A stretch of 64,000 nt of DNA, from positions 7,777,501-7,841,500 of the forward strand of contig NZ_CP109009.1 in the NCBI RefSeq assembly GCF_036226685.1, given 5' to 3'. Of the stretch, positions 8,597-16,847 are shown one piece after another. Source of the DNA: Streptomyces sp. NBC_00690. Lineage in GTDB: Bacteria; Actinomycetota; Actinomycetes; Streptomycetales; Streptomycetaceae. The position numbers and the translations under genes are program-made. Positions within the stretch are counted from its first letter, which is position 1, and each line of letters starts with the position of its first letter. The notes under the pieces are model-generated. The model searched no databases. It saw only the letters and a program-made list of their open reading frames with translations, and was not told where the DNA came from.

Positions 8597-9369
8597 CGGG
8601 TGCGTGCGGCGGGCCTGGCCCGCTGGGCGACGGGGGCGGCGCCGCTGGTGTCGAGGGCGGGACGGTTGTGCGGGTGGCGCAGCACGACGCCGATTCCCAG
8701 CTCCTCCAGCCGCGCACCGGCCGTCCGGACGGCCTGCGCCTGGCGGGCGGTGTCGTCTCCGGACAGGACGAACGCCTTCTCCGCCGGGTCCCAGGCGAAG
8801 CCGTTCTCGTGCAGGACGGCGGCGGCCTTCTGGCTCCCGGGCTTCGCGGCGAGCAGCCCGTCACCGAACCAGGTCATGGTCACCGCCTCCCGGGCCGGTG
8901 CCGGTGCCATGGCGGGCGGCGGGTGCACGGCGTTGTGTTGGACCTGGGCGAGGGCCTTGTCGTAGCGGGGGAGCAGATCGCCGGTAATGGCGTCCGCCGC
9001 ACGGAACGGGTCGGCGGGGACAGCGATGCCGTCGGGCTCGCGCACTGCCTGGAACGCTCTCGCAGGGATGCCGGGCGGGGCCATGGCGGCGACGAGGAAC
9101 TCCTCCTCGGCGCCGGGGCGGCCGATGAGGTACAGGCGGGTGCCGTCGTCGCGGGTCAGCACGGCGTCCTGCCCGAGTACGCGATGGGCCAGGGCGTCGG
9201 CGATGAGGTTCATGTCCCACACGTCCTCGGCGCGGGCGTACTGGTCGGCCTGTTCGGTGTGCTGCTGGTGGGTACTGACCCAGGCGCCGGGCAGTTCGTC
9301 GGCGAGGACAGCGGCGAACGACTCAAGGTCATGGGCTTCGATGTCATGGGTGTCGTGCAGGTCGGGCAT
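8593..9369 (-). CDS. Hypothetical protein, two-part alpha/beta
   Basis: A 258-residue protein starting at ATG 9369 with GAGGAGA upstream. The middle shows a strand-rich region (DGTRLYLIGRPGAEEEFLVA). The C-terminal 90 residues carry FAWDPAEKAFVLSG and an alanine-rich helix ending in a variant of the AG-x-x-V motif (LEELGIGVVLRHPHNRP). Not a recognised family. Its stop overlaps the next ATG, so it belongs to the leftward coupled operon. Confidence 0.65.
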   Translation of the reverse strand: MPDLHDTHDIEAHDLESFAAVLADELPGAWVSTHQQHTEQADQYARAEDVWDMNLIADALAHRVLGQDAVLTRDDGTRLYLIGRPGAEEEFLVAAMAPPGIPARAFQAVREPDGIAVPADPFRAADAITGDLLPRYDKALAQVQHNAVHPPPAMAPAPAREAVTMTWFGDGLLAAKPGSQKAAAVLHENGFAWDPAEKAFVLSGDDTARQAQAVRTAGARLEELGIGVVLRHPHNRPALDTSGAAPVAQRARPAARTR

Positions 9370-9398
9370 GGTCTCCTCAGTGAGTGGGGGAGGGCGGG

Positions 9399-10097
9399 TC
9401 AGCGGCGGCGGACGGTCGCCGCGGGGGCCTGTGGCGGCGGGATGGCCGGCGGCGCAGGGCAGGCGCAGACCGCGGAGGCTTCTCGCTCGGTGACCGGGAC
9501 TCCGCTGCCGCATACCGACCGCCTCGGGTGGAGTGTTCGGCGGTCGGCGAGATCGGTACGGATACCGCGCAGGTCGGCGGCGACGGAGCCGAGGCCGTGG
9601 ACGGTGAGGTACCGCAAATGCTCCGCCATCGCCCCGTCCACGGGGCCGCCGAGGCCCTGGTGGAAGTCGGCGGTGGCACTCAGGACGTCGGCGAGTCCGG
9701 CGAGGACGCCGTCGTATGCGGCGGTGACCTCCGCGAGCACCTCGGCGACCTCGTCGCTGGTGGTCGCCGACCGGATGCTGTCGGCGAGGTTCGCGACCTC
9801 GGCACCGAGCGGAAGATAGCGAGCCTCGCGGGCTTCGGTGTCGAACGCCGCGTCTCACCGGAGGGGGCAGCCCGCGGTACGGAGCCGGGCGACGGCCCGG
9901 GTGGCGAGCCGCGTCTCCCCGACAGGGTCGAGGCCGATGGGCAGCCGGTGGTAGACCTCGTGGACGCGGACAACGGGCACGAAACCCGAGCGCTCCAGGA
10001 TGCCGTGGGCTTCCGGATCACCTCCCCGCGCGAGGACCTCACCGGGGCCCTCGTCCCGCTCCAGGGTCAGGAATCGGTTGGCCAGGGACAAGATCAT
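9399..10097 (-). pseudogene. AG-x-x-V family gene interrupted by an in-frame TGA
   Basis: An 80-codon frame from 10097 (RLATRAVARLRTAGCPLR) ends at TGA 9855-9857. The same frame then continues for about 150 codons with strongly coding sequence (DTEAREARYLPLGAEVANLA and TEREASAVCACPAPP). No start codon lies near the break. The protein at 21665 runs straight through the equivalent position (AVHDLRAQGFAVYTDYSLDP), so this should be one gene of about 230 codons split by a nonsense change. An assembly error is possible. Function unknown. Confidence 0.7.
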
Positions 10098-10118
10098 GGG
10101 CTCTCTGTTCGTGGGGGA

Positions 10119-10988
10119 TCAGCGGGAGCGGTACGCCGGGGCTGCGGGCGGACCGGCGGCGACGCCAGGGGATTGTGGGGTGGTCCGGCCTGTGCGGCAC
10201 AGCGCGGTGGCGGTGGCGTCGAGATCCCGCTGGAGGGCGTCCAGACGCCGAGCGGACCATTCCAGACGCTGCCCGGCCTCGGACCCGTACGCCCCGGGCA
10301 GCTGGGCGAGGCGATGTGCGGAGTGTTCGACAACCCCGCGCACGGTGGCCAGCGGGCCGCTCGTCCCGTCGGCGAGATGACGGAGCAACAGACCGATCTC
10401 GGCCTCTACGCCCGCAACGGGTGCCGGTGTACCCGGATCCGGTGCCGACTCGTCACTGGCCCGGGGGGAGCGGAGCCCGAGGTCGGCCTCGATGCGGCGG
10501 GCCTCCGCCGCGAGGCGCTGGGGGAGCTGGGCGGACTGTGGCTGCCAGGTGCCGTCGAGGCGGATGAGGTTGGCCACCAGATCCAGGCGGCCCGGCTGGG
10601 CCTGGACGGCGATCCAGCGGCACGCCAGTTGGTCACCGGGCGGCGCGATGCCGGTGGCACGGGCGAGACGGTGGGCGATCTCCGACCACTCGGCCGACGC
10701 CGGCTCCCGGTCCTGCGGGTGGAGTTCGACGGTGAGATGGAAGAGCGGTTCGCGGATTCCCTGCTCGTCCGCTGCGAAGGGAAACTCCAGGGTGGGATCG
10801 TCGAGATGCTCGGCCCAGCCGGCGGACGTCCACGTCTCCTCCTCACCCTCGATGAAGTGGCCCAGGAGGTTCCAGTGCGCGACGACGATGTGATCGGTCA
10901 GGCCCTCCCTCGTGGTGACGGGCCGACCCAGCGCCTCTTCCAGCGGCCCGGCGGCGTCGATGCCCCGCTGCCACAGATGGGGGATCAC
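10119..10988 (-). CDS. Relaxase-like protein lacking the HxH metal site
   Basis: A 289-residue protein starting at GTG 10988, overlapping the upstream stop as GTGA. Its N-terminal 150 residues align with the true relaxase at 56 kb. Shared blocks are FHLTVELHPQDRE, EWSEIAHRLARATGI and CRWIAVQAQPGRLDLVANLI. In the relaxase the last block holds the HIH that binds metal; here it is LDL. The C-terminal half is helical (LLLRHLADGTSGPLATVRGV). It probably cannot nick DNA, so it may bind the origin, act as an accessory or repressor, or be a decoy. That role is inferred. Confidence 0.65.
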   Translation of the reverse strand: MIPHLWQRGIDAAGPLEEALGRPVTTREGLTDHIVVAHWNLLGHFIEGEEETWTSAGWAEHLDDPTLEFPFAADEQGIREPLFHLTVELHPQDREPASAEWSEIAHRLARATGIAPPGDQLACRWIAVQAQPGRLDLVANLIRLDGTWQPQSAQLPQRLAAEARRIEADLGLRSPRASDESAPDPGTPAPVAGVEAEIGLLLRHLADGTSGPLATVRGVVEHSAHRLAQLPGAYGSEAGQRLEWSARRLDALQRDLDATATALCRTGRTTPQSPGVAAGPPAAPAYRSR

Positions 10989-11404
10989 CGCCCGCCCCGG
11001 GCGTCGTCGATGTGGACGAGCTGGTTCAGCAGGGTGACCGTGTACCAGCCGCAGTCGACCGGTTCGCCCACAGTGATCAGTTTCGGCAGGAGATAGCCCT
11101 CCATCGCCCGCAGATGGATTAGGCAGTCCGGGCACCGACGGGACAGATGCACCATGTACCGCGGATGGGCGGTGACGTAGGTCTGGCTCCCGCCGGACGG
11201 GTTGCGCAGCCGCCACCCGTCCTCGTCCGTCGGCGTGTGCCACGACGGCGTGACCACCGACATCGACTCCCCCCACAACTCCCCGCCCGCCGCACCCTTG
11301 AGGACCACGATCTGGTCGCCGGGACGGAAGTGCTGATGGGTGATGTCCCGGTGGGGGGTGAGGACGTCGTCGGGAACATACGGCGGGCGGGGACTTTCGG
11401 ACAC
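10985..11404 (-). CDS. Hypothetical protein, first gene after the conserved motif
   Basis: A 139-residue protein starting at GTG 11404, seven bases after GGAAGGA. It has a strand-rich region (GDQIVVLKGAAGGELWG), a CPDC pair (RRCPDCLIHLRAMEG) that may bind metal, and a tryptophan-containing C-terminus. Not recognised. The conserved upstream motif at 11445-11496 makes this the likely first gene of the leftward operon. Its stop overlaps the next GTG. Confidence 0.65.
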   Translation of the reverse strand: MSESPRPPYVPDDVLTPHRDITHQHFRPGDQIVVLKGAAGGELWGESMSVVTPSWHTPTDEDGWRLRNPSGGSQTYVTAHPRYMVHLSRRCPDCLIHLRAMEGYLLPKLITVGEPVDCGWYTVTLLNQLVHIDDARGGR

Positions 11405-11444
11405 AGGGAGTCCTTCCACGGGGCGCGGGTGGCGGTGGGGAGGA

Positions 11445-11496
11445 TTCAAGAGTCCGCAGAATCCCCGGTTTCGCGAACCGAGCATCGTCGTCTATA
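11445..11496 (-). promoter_or_regulatory. Conserved operator/promoter motif, copy A
   Basis: On the minus strand this stretch reads CGGTT-CGCGA-AACCG, an inverted repeat, followed by GGGGATTCTGCGGACTCTTGAA with minor variation. A nearly identical stretch lies before the gene at 37701 (copy B), and related ones lie at 34214 (C) and 33160 (D). A TATA-containing segment sits about 15 bases before the repeat in copies A, B and C. It ends about 40 bases upstream of the 11404 start, as an element-wide regulatory site would. Confidence 0.65.
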
Positions 11497-11507
11497 AAGC
11501 CCCGCGC

Positions 11508-11612
11508 CTACCGGTACGGGTTCTCCGTACCGCGGTCCGTATCGGTGGCGGCGTCGAGGAGTTCGGGCAGGTCAGTGCCGTTGGCGTCGCGGTGAGGTCG
11601 GCCTGGGGCGCG
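11508..11612 (-). pseudogene. 3' exon of the gene split by the group II intron
   Basis: After the intron's terminal CTAC the frame continues RAPGRPHRDANGTDLPELL and on to the stop at 11508. Joined to the 5' exon at 13764 it stays in frame (WWIDQ then RAPGR). The host gene is small and unrecognised. It could be functional if the intron splices, but the 5' side looks truncated. Confidence 0.6.
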
Positions 11613-11653
11613 GTAGTGGCCTTTCGGCCAGCCCGTTTCCCCAGGCCGCCTCC

Positions 11654-11690
11654 CGAACCGGACGTGCCTGTTGCCGAGCATCCGGCTCTC
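11654..11690 (-). ncRNA. Group II intron domain V
   Basis: A 37-base hairpin on the minus strand: GAGAGCCGGATGC pairs through GCACGTCCGGTTC with a bulge. This is the catalytic domain V pattern of bacterial group II introns. It lies just downstream of the maturase stop and is followed by a domain VI-like stem ending at the splice site. Confidence 0.75.
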
Positions 11691-11705
11691 CACTGTTTCG
11701 TGGCG

Positions 11706-13154
11706 CTAGGCGAGTTGGCGTGCCGCGTACTCGGCCCACGGGGTGGGGATTCTCTCGCCGCGGAACCGGTAGCGAGTGACTTCCCTGGATGCGGCCAGAT
11801 AGAGCCGCACGTTCTCCGTGGGGTCTGCCCACAGCCATCGGTCGACTTGATACCGACGCCGTAGTTGCTTCCTGTTGGCACGGCGGTGCTTCTTCCGTAG
11901 CCACCTTCCGACCAGCCACCACACATAGTGGCTGAGGTAGTGGAAGGTGTGCGACGAGACGCCGTGCTGGAAGTACGCAGTCCATCCCCGTAGCACCTGA
12001 TTGATCCGGCGCAGCAGGGTGCCGAGCGTGACGTTCGTGGTCTGTCGCGCGATGGTCTTCACCTTGTGCTTGACCGACGTCAACGCTTTGTCGGACGGCC
12101 AGGTGTAGACGTATCGCTTGCTGCTTCCCTTCTGCTGCTGCCGCTGGATGCGGAAGCCGAGGAAGGTGAAGCCCTCGTCGAGATGGACGACGCTCGTCTT
12201 CTCCTCCGACAGGCGCAGGCCCATCGGGGAGAGCACCTCTGAGACCTGGCCCCGGATCGCTTCAGCGTGCGCTTTCGTCCCGGCCACCATCACCACGAAG
12301 TCGTCGGCATACCGCACGAGGCGGTAGGTCGCTCCTCCGCGACGACGGAGCCGGGTCCGCGCGTTGCTGTCGTGTCCGGCGGCCTGCCATTGCTCGGCGA
12401 AGAACTCGTCGAGCACGGACAGGGCGATGTTGGCCAGCAGAGGCGAGAGAATGCCGCCCTGCGGGGTGCCGGTGTCGGTGCGCCTGACCATCTGGCCCTC
12501 GGAGAGGATGCCAGCCTTCAGGAACGCCTTCACCAGTCCCAGAACGCGTTTGTCTCCGACGCGGTCTCGCACCCGGCCCATGAGGGCCGTGTGGTCGATC
12601 TCGTCGAAGCACGCCGTGATGTCCGCCTCCAGGACCCAGTGATAGATGCTGGTTCCGTAGTGGTGGATCTCGGCGATGGCGTCCTGAGCGCGCCGGTTCG
12701 GGCGGAAGCCGTAGGAGCACGGTTTGAAATCCGCCTCGAAGATCGGCTCCAAGACCAGCTTGAGAGCCGCCTGCACCACCCGGTCCCGCACCGTCGGAAT
12801 CCCCAGCCGGCGCAGCTTGCCACCGGCCTTCGGGATCATCCGCTCTCGTACGGGCATCGGGCGGAACGCCCCGGTCTTCAGGTCGACCCGCAACATGGCC
12901 AGGAACTCCTCCAGGCCATAACGGACTTCGACACCGGTGGCGGTCAAGCCGTCCACCCCTGCCGAACGGGCTCCCCTGTTGCTCCGCACCCGGCTCCACG
13001 CGATCAGCAGGAACGCCGGGTCACAGACGAGGTTGAACAGATCATCAAACGTTTGTGACGGATCATCCGTCGCCCAACGATGCAGCTTGGCCTGGATCCC
13101 CAGTACCCGGCGTTCGGCCTTCATCAAGGCCCACTCCAGCTCGTCGGTATTCAC
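11706..13154 (-). CDS. ltrA: Group II intron reverse transcriptase/maturase
   Basis: A 482-residue intron-encoded protein that reverse-transcribes and helps splice the intron. The RT core is clear: GGKLRRLGIPTVRDRVVQAA (RT2/3), FEADFKPCSYGFRPNRRAQD, TGTPQGGILSPLLANI (RT4) and the catalytic RYADDFVV (RT5). A maturase (X) domain follows (LRRINQVLRGWTAYFQHGVS). No HNH zinc-type endonuclease motif is visible at the C-terminus, so mobility would be endonuclease-independent. The ATG at 13154 gives a normal family length. Confidence 0.95.
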   Translation of the reverse strand: MNTDELEWALMKAERRVLGIQAKLHRWATDDPSQTFDDLFNLVCDPAFLLIAWSRVRSNRGARSAGVDGLTATGVEVRYGLEEFLAMLRVDLKTGAFRPMPVRERMIPKAGGKLRRLGIPTVRDRVVQAALKLVLEPIFEADFKPCSYGFRPNRRAQDAIAEIHHYGTSIYHWVLEADITACFDEIDHTALMGRVRDRVGDKRVLGLVKAFLKAGILSEGQMVRRTDTGTPQGGILSPLLANIALSVLDEFFAEQWQAAGHDSNARTRLRRRGGATYRLVRYADDFVVMVAGTKAHAEAIRGQVSEVLSPMGLRLSEEKTSVVHLDEGFTFLGFRIQRQQQKGSSKRYVYTWPSDKALTSVKHKVKTIARQTTNVTLGTLLRRINQVLRGWTAYFQHGVSSHTFHYLSHYVWWLVGRWLRKKHRRANRKQLRRRYQVDRWLWADPTENVRLYLAASREVTRYRFRGERIPTPWAEYAARQLA

Positions 13155-13763
13155 CCACGACCTCCTGGCATTTCAGTACCTGCACTGCGAAACAGCTGCC
13201 GCCCTTCGCCATGTGGACGGCTTTCCCGTCCTCGGACTACTACGGCGGCTCCGTCCCACTGCGCGACTCCCGGTCGACGACGGACCTGGCCGCTTCCGCA
13301 CTGGAGGTGCGGACAGACGGCAGGCCGCGCAGCGGTTCCCACGTTCACCACACAAACCGATCGGCGGGGGTGGTGCCCAGCTCTTCCCCGGCAGCATGGC
13401 CACGCCTACGCCGCAGACCTTCGGCGTGACTCCCGACAACAGCAACCAAAACCGCCGCCGGGCGCGCTTCGTCAACCAGAAACTCAGCGCCTACTGCAAT
13501 CCAGCCCATATCCACCAGATTTGAGCTGGCGGTGGAGTTACGGGGGTTCAACCACTGGTTCACTCTCGTTACACCTCTCCGCCTTGCTTGCCGCACCCGG
13601 GCCGTCTGGTAGTTCCGGCCCGTCACGGCGTTGTCAGGGCTGCTTTCCGCCCTCCCCGGCGTCTCCCGGGTCAGGCTGCCCTCAGCTTCGCCACCCACGC
13701 TGCGACGTGGCGGCGGTGGAGTCCTTCCACCTCCACTCGGTTATGTGGCGCCTCGTGGCGCAC

Positions 13764-13856
13764 CTGGTCGATCCACCACCCGGCTCGTGAGACGGTGCGG
13801 GTCTTCTCCTCCAGGGCGGCCCAGTCGGCCTCGTCCCAGGTGTCGCCTTCCCTGTT
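13764..13856 (-). pseudogene. 5' exon of the intron-split gene, apparently truncated
   Basis: Upstream of the intron the frame reads DTWDEADWAALEEKTRTVSR, then AGWWIDQ, ending at the splice junction. Going further upstream it meets a TGA with no start codon between. The 5' part of the host gene therefore seems to be missing or frameshifted, and unrelated sequence begins to the right. Only about 30 codons remain. Confidence 0.5.
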
Positions 13857-14077
13857 GAATCAGCTTGTTGAAGCTGACCAAGAGGGGTTCTGTGCGGGTG
13901 AGCTGGCGAGTGCTTCTGGGTGCCCCGGAACGTGGAACGTCTCGGGGCACCCAGGTCTTTGCTGGAGGCCTGGGATCCCGTTTCCCGCTCAGGAGCCACC
14001 CGCACCGGACAGGTGAAAGGGTCTTGGCAGAGCAGCCTCGGCGCGGAGCTTGAGGATGTTGCCTCGGCGCTCCGCGG
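13857..14077. other. Gap between the broken exon and the membrane gene
   Basis: This 220-base stretch holds a perfect 12-bp hairpin and fragments of open frames without recognisable domains. It may mark a junction between two pieces of DNA of different origin. Confidence 0.4.
13916..13954. terminator. Strong hairpin, terminator-like or element end
   Basis: CTGGGTGCCCCG at 13916-13927 pairs perfectly with CGGGGCACCCAG at 13943-13954 around a 15-base loop. No T-run follows, as is common in high-GC actinobacteria. It could end transcription on either strand or be the terminal repeat of a small element. Confidence 0.5.
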
Positions 14078-14344
14078 CTACCGGGGCAACAGCCAGGCCA
14101 GGATGGCCACCACCACACCCACAACAGCGGCGACCGTAGCCGTGTACGTCCAGCCGGAACGCGGCGCAGGAGCAGACGCGGGCGTCGGGGGCGTGCTGGT
14201 CTGCGGAGGAGTGTGCCGGTTGACCAGCGCCACGATGACGAAGCCCGAGAACATCAGCGCGGCCAGCCCCCCGATCACACCGAGCGTCACGAGCGGGACG
14301 GTCTCAGAGGCGGCCTCGGAAGCCATGACGATCCATGTGTTCAT
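14078..14344 (-). CDS. Small two-helix membrane protein
   Basis: An 88-residue protein starting at ATG 14344. Two hydrophobic segments (TLGVIGGLAALMFSGFVIVA and ATVAAVVGVVVAILAWLL) flank a short proline/threonine-rich loop, so both ends probably face the same side. Not recognised. It is transcribed away from the winged-helix gene at 14419, sharing a 75-base divergent promoter region. It differs from the DUF317-rich operon genes on its left. Confidence 0.6.
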   Translation of the reverse strand: MNTWIVMASEAASETVPLVTLGVIGGLAALMFSGFVIVALVNRHTPPQTSTPPTPASAPAPRSGWTYTATVAAVVGVVVAILAWLLPR

Positions 14345-14418
14345 GCCGACCAGCGTCCCGACGCCCAAGTAAGCGATGTATCGGGAGAGTCAATTACTAC
14401 CCGTGCAACGCTTATCTC

Positions 14419-15150
14419 ATGAGCAGAGGCCACGGGCGCGTACAACGACAGCTTCTTGAGTCCCTTCGCGCCTTGAACAGCAAGCGCCCCGACGCATGGG
14501 TTCAGATGCGGGACCTTGCCGGAGGAGACGCCGCCACCCGATCCGACATGGAGAAGACTCGCCGTGCCCTCCTCGCCCTGGAACGAGAAGACCTGGTCCA
14601 GATAGGGCACATCGAGTGGCGGAACTCGGAGGTGGTCGTCGCCCGGCTCAACGGGCCGGACAAGGAGATGCCCCTGGGCCCGCCGGAGAACCTGCCCCTC
14701 GTCGAGATCGAGGGAGGACTCGCCGCCCTCGCCGAGATCTACAACGACGCCCTCCATGAAGCAGGCTCGCTCGCCTACCTGAAAGTCCACTGGCACCCGG
14801 AACCAGTCCTCAAGGTCCCCATTCTCTCCCTGGAGGGACACCGCCGAACCGTCGTCGACTACGACCCCAGGACACGCCTGGCCATCAGGGCCGCCCAGCT
14901 GGAAGACTGGCTCACCGCCCAACGCCGCGAAAGGCAACGGGGAAAGGCCGAAGCCGCCACTGCCCGACAGGCCCTCCACGCCGCAGGCGAGCGGGTGGAG
15001 GATGCGTTCCTGGCCGCGCTTCTACGGTTCATCGAGGCCCCCCACGACACCGAGGACCGCGAGCGTCGCGGTCACCAGGTGATGACTCTCCTGAGGCTTA
15101 TCAACCTCAGTAACTCGGCGAACAACGACACCTCGCCCGATCCTGGCTGA
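14419..15150 (+). CDS. Winged-helix-like DNA-binding protein, uncharacterised
   Basis: A 243-residue protein starting at ATG 14419. Residues 5-85 look like a winged helix (RVQRQLLESLRALNSKRPDA, then MEKTRRALLALEREDLVQIG). Residues 100-190 form a second mixed region, and the C-terminal 70 residues are helical, possibly coiled-coil. No Shine-Dalgarno precedes the ATG, so the mRNA may be leaderless. It could be a regulator, but no known family is certain. Convergent with the gene at 15290. Confidence 0.6.
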   Translation: MSRGHGRVQRQLLESLRALNSKRPDAWVQMRDLAGGDAATRSDMEKTRRALLALEREDLVQIGHIEWRNSEVVVARLNGPDKEMPLGPPENLPLVEIEGGLAALAEIYNDALHEAGSLAYLKVHWHPEPVLKVPILSLEGHRRTVVDYDPRTRLAIRAAQLEDWLTAQRRERQRGKAEAATARQALHAAGERVEDAFLAALLRFIEAPHDTEDRERRGHQVMTLLRLINLSNSANNDTSPDPG

Positions 15151-15289
15151 CCGGTCGCTTGCACAGACCAAAGGCCAAGCCGCTCCGCTAGCTGGTTCTC
15201 CATTCGGCCGGCGGCGCCGACATTCAGTCTGGCTTCGAGCGGGCCCGGCCGGGCCTCCACACTCTCGGCTGATGTGTCCGAGCAGCCGC

Positions 15290-16075
15290 CTAGGCATGGT
15301 CGGCCAAGGCCTGGCTTGCTTCGGTGACGAACCGGTCCCGGATCTCGGCGAGCACGGACTCCATGCGCTGCGCAGTCCTTCCGGGAGCGACGGCTTCACG
15401 GGTGACGCGTTCCAGCGCAAACCTGTGTGTAATGTCGAGGAACGAGCACTCCATCAGGGTGCTTCTTGCCTGCTCTGCGAGACGTTCTCGGTCGTCCGGG
15501 GCAGATCCGCGAGCGCGGAAGAACGCTGTGAGAGCAGAGTTGGCTGCTTGAGCGGCAGCCACGTGCTCAGAGGATGCTGTGCGGCTTCTCGTCGGCAGCA
15601 TCAGGGCCCTTCGCGCCTTGCTGAAACCGTCCCGTCCACTGCGGGTGTAGACGATGTTCTGGGCCGCTTCGTTGATCTCGCGGGCTATCTCCAAGATGTT
15701 TGCCGGACCTGCCAGCTCCAGCAGCGCGAAGTGCCGCAGCAGTTCATTCATTTGCTGGCGAGTGGGAGGCAGGTGTTCATCGTGCCGCGTGCCGCCGGGC
15801 GTACGACGGATCTCGTCAACGGCAAGGAGGTAGGCGGCCCATATCTCCCGGCGGACATCCCACTGCCGGTGCGCGCGGGCCTCGCGGGACTGGGCCTGGA
15901 TGCCGTCGAGGGCTGCCTGATAGACGGCCTCGGCGTTTCGTCGTCCAGCTTCGGCGGTGGCATCTGCGGTTGCCTGTGCCGCCTTGACCTGCCGCCATCC
16001 GATGACCATGGAGGCGGGTATCGCGAGGAGGGCTGCTGTGCCCGCGACGAGGGCGGCGATGTCGCTGGGGCTCAC
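15290..16075 (-). CDS. Membrane-anchored helical protein
   Basis: A 261-residue protein starting at GTG 16075, after GAAGGGA. One N-terminal membrane helix (IAALVAGTAALLAIPASMVI) is followed by a long soluble helical domain (ATADATAEAGRRNAEAVYQA onward) that probably faces the cytoplasm. No enzyme motif is seen. Similar single-pass proteins are common on actinobacterial chromosomes. Its neighbours do not reveal a role. Confidence 0.6.
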   Translation of the reverse strand: MSPSDIAALVAGTAALLAIPASMVIGWRQVKAAQATADATAEAGRRNAEAVYQAALDGIQAQSREARAHRQWDVRREIWAAYLLAVDEIRRTPGGTRHDEHLPPTRQQMNELLRHFALLELAGPANILEIAREINEAAQNIVYTRSGRDGFSKARRALMLPTRSRTASSEHVAAAQAANSALTAFFRARGSAPDDRERLAEQARSTLMECSFLDITHRFALERVTREAVAPGRTAQRMESVLAEIRDRFVTEASQALADHA

Positions 16076-16285
16076 GGGGTGGTCCCTTCGGTGCTAAGTC
16101 GGCTGGCGGTGCCGTGCATGGCCCCTTCTCCTGGATCGGTAACGCTAAGCGGCGTCTGAGCTTCCAGCCGTTCCTGGTTCTGACCGACATCTCCAAGCAA
16201 CTCAGGCTGAAACGTTGCCAGCACTGGCCGACACTCGCTCGTCGTTTCCGCATATGCAGCCACCTACCCACCCAGGCAGCAGATC

Positions 16286-16702
16286 TCAACACGCTGACTT
16301 GACAGGGAACCCTTCGGCGACCAGGGCGGTATGGGCGGCGGTCATCAGCTGGTGGCGCGACCGCTCGCCCCACGCCAGTGCCTTCTCCGGGCCCTCCAGC
16401 GGCGGCATGTCGAACTGTCGGGCCCATGTGGCAGCTGATTCCTGTTCTTCGGCGCGCTTGGCGGCGAGCCATTCCTCCCGGCTGGCTGTGTCACTGTCGC
16501 GGTCGGCTTTCCAGCAGTCGGTGCAGTCCCGGCCGGCGAGCCAGCGGGCGAATCCCGCGCGCTTGTCGGCGGGCCGGCCGGATAGGTCGTGCGTGATCTC
16601 GTGTCCACAGGTGTGGGCAACCGTCCAGCTTTTCCGGACCCCCGGTGAATTCCGTTTGATGGGCGTTGCGTTCGAGGTCGGGGTGCTGGTCTGGGGCTTC
16701 AA
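16286..16702 (-). CDS. Hypothetical protein with a CxxH/CxxC-type zinc site
   Basis: A 138-residue protein starting at TTG 16702 with AAAGG nine bases upstream. Residues 30-65 hold HTCGHEITHDLSGRP and DCTDCWKAD, which could form a zinc ribbon. A charged helix (SREEWLAAKRAEEQE) and a C-terminal helix follow. Not recognised. It is the last gene of the leftward block that includes the VWA and MoxR genes. Confidence 0.6.
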   Translation of the reverse strand: MKPQTSTPTSNATPIKRNSPGVRKSWTVAHTCGHEITHDLSGRPADKRAGFARWLAGRDCTDCWKADRDSDTASREEWLAAKRAEEQESAATWARQFDMPPLEGPEKALAWGERSRHQLMTAAHTALVAEGFPVKSAC

Positions 16703-16847
16703 ATCGAGTGCCTTTCGTTGGCGGTTGGGGTGGTGGCCTGCGTTGTTGCGGAGGGTCGTGCATCAGATGCACGAGTCATGCGGCGGACGGAGGTGGTCTG
16801 GAGTGCTTGGCGGTGGTCTCGGGGACGCTTCCGCCTTCTGCGTCGTC

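Larger units (their letters stand above)
11613..13763 (-). mobile_element. Group II intron
   Basis: On the minus strand the element begins GTGCGCC at 13763 and ends CTAC at 11613, about 2.15 kb. It contains a reverse transcriptase/maturase gene, a structured 600-base 5' region, and a typical domain V near the 3' end (opposite 11654-11690, starting GAGAGCCGGATGC). CTGGTTGA opposite 13472-13479 can pair with TCGACCAG, the last bases of the 5' exon, as EBS1 and IBS1 would. Removing it joins the exons in frame. The boundaries could be off by one or two bases. Confidence 0.85.
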
